Of a stretch of DNA of 6,262 nt, positions 6,005 to 6,262 are shown piece after piece. The position numbers and the translations under genes were made by a program. Numbering within the stretch: the first letter of the stretch is position 1; each line of letters opens with the position of its first letter. The notes beneath the pieces are model-generated. The model was given only the letters and a program-made list of their open reading frames with translations. It was not told the origin of the DNA and made no database searches. Where the stretch lies: contig SFLN01000108.1 in assembly GCA_004554555.1 (NCBI GenBank), forward strand, positions 1 to 6,262. Direction: 5' to 3'. Source of the DNA: [Eubacterium] saphenum (GTDB lineage Bacteria; Bacillota; Clostridia; Oscillospirales; Ruminococcaceae).

Positions 6005-6188
6005 AAAACTCCTTTCCAAACTAAAAGCGCGTCCCGAAAGACGCGCAATTCAACACAAAACAATCCGTCAAGCAGACGAATTATAAATATCGTAAAAAGC
6101 AAGGTCTTTCGGTTTGATAAATCTCACCGTCAGTCGGTTGTGAAAGCGTTCCCTTGAATAAATCTCAGGTTCGGCGGGGAAATCCCCA
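6005..6188 (-). ncRNA. Structured 5' leader of the TM1266-ABC operon, candidate riboswitch/attenuator
   Basis: Read in RNA order (descending coordinates): a 5' hairpin GGGG-AUUU-CCCC (6176-6187). Then a nested domain in which CAAGG (6152-6156) pairs with CCUUG (6100-6104), CUUUC (6142-6146) with GAAAG (6106-6110), and ACCG (6135-6138) with CGGU (6126-6129). Then a spacer hairpin AAUUCGUC/GACGGAUU (6062-6082, 8 bp with one G-U). Last the terminator-like hairpin (6027-6046), just before the ribosome binding site. CCGAAAGAC (6104-6112), part of the nested domain, is perfectly complementary to GUCUUUCGG (6034-6042) in the terminator arm and loop, so two exclusive folds are possible. I see no match to TPP, SAM, FMN, cobalamin, T-box or ykkC consensus elements. 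The pairing is seen in the sequence; the regulatory role is inferred. Confidence 0.55.
6018..6046 (-). terminator. Terminator-like hairpin before the TM1266-family gene
   Basis: On the minus strand: GCGCGTC (6040-6046), a TTTCGG loop, GACGCGC (6027-6033), then TTTTAGTTT (6018-6026). A 7-bp all-Watson-Crick GC-rich stem plus a T-rich tail. It lies between the promoter and the first ribosome binding site, so it is best read as an attenuator for the operon rather than the end of another gene. Confidence 0.6.
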
Positions 6189-6194
6189 TCACTC

Positions 6195-6223
6195 ATTATA
6201 CAACATTTTTCCTGTTTTGTCAA
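6195..6223 (-). promoter_or_regulatory. Consensus sigma-A promoter of the TM1266-ABC operon
   Basis: Minus strand: -35 TTGACA (6218-6223), exactly 17 bp, -10 TATAAT (6195-6200). Both boxes are perfect consensus. The predicted start is near 6188, giving a leader of about 184 nt to ATG 6004. Such a strong core promoter fits control after initiation, by the leader. Confidence 0.92.
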
Positions 6224-6240
6224 GAGGTTAATTATCATCA

Positions 6241-6258
6241 TCATCGTCATTGCGATGA
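6241..6258. promoter_or_regulatory. Inverted repeat upstream of the operon promoter
   Basis: TCATCG (6241-6246), six bases, CGATGA (6253-6258), next to a short run of ATC/ATG-type triplets (6233-6245). It lies about 18 bp upstream of the -35 box. It may be a regulator site or part of a neighbouring feature beyond the window. No gene is seen in 6224-6262. Confidence 0.25.
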
Positions 6259-6262
6259 GAAA

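Noticed and set aside
6150..6188. TPP riboswitch, because the leader contains CTGAGA and GAACCTGA near an ABC binding protein of the NMT1/THI5-like superfamily
   Set aside because: The two words overlap in one place (about 6162-6173) and are not in their proper arms. The GGAUAAU-GC and GCGUAGGGA parts of the TPP element are absent.
6068..6250. 60-codon minus-strand frame across the operon promoter and leader
   Set aside because: Its starts lie upstream of or inside the -10 box, it has no ribosome binding site, and it overlaps the structured leader. The protein resembles nothing I know.

Overview
The window looks like a stretch of a low-to-moderate GC Gram-positive genome, most likely a gut or rumen Clostridia (Oscillospiraceae/Ruminococcus-like). 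The reasons are strong AGGAGG-type ribosome binding sites before almost every gene, GTG/TTG start codons, consensus sigma-A promoters, a lipoprotein ABC binding protein with a Ser/Thr linker, and a TM1266-type iron-only hydrogenase system protein. The organism call is an inference from gene content; no rRNA or other marker gene is present.

There are three blocks. (1) Positions 1-1950, minus strand: the first 650 codons of a phage tail tape measure protein. The gene runs off the left edge and ends, within the window, in hydrophobic 44-residue (132-bp) tandem repeats. No tail chaperone or other phage gene lies upstream of it. There is only about 250 bp of AT-rich DNA and then a divergent gene of host type, so this may be the edge of a prophage or a remnant. 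(2) Positions 2139-3117, plus strand: a sigma-A promoter and a gene of the M14 succinylglutamate desuccinylase/aspartoacylase superfamily. Its usual zinc histidines are replaced, and a single-base frameshift probably separates its natural start from the rest of the gene. (3) Positions 3239-6223, minus strand: a four-gene operon, read right to left as TM1266-family regulator, ABC binding lipoprotein, ABC permease, ABC ATPase (NitT/TauT/SsuABC type). A perfect TTGACA-N17-TATAAT promoter drives it.

Blocks 2 and 3 converge on a 107-nt multi-stem palindromic element (3125-3231) that almost exactly fills the gap between the two stop codons.

The most interesting signal is the roughly 184-nt leader of the ABC operon (6005-6188). 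It holds a 5' hairpin, a nested multi-helix domain, a spacer hairpin, and a GC-rich terminator-like hairpin just before the first ribosome binding site. Nine bases in the nested domain are perfectly complementary to the 5' arm and loop of the terminator-like hairpin, and the same bases are used by the nested helix. This is the layout of a two-state riboswitch or attenuator. It matches no riboswitch class I can recognise by eye. With the TM1266 protein in front, it suggests regulated uptake of a small molecule or metal-cofactor precursor connected with hydrogenase metabolism; the substrate cannot be read from the sequence.
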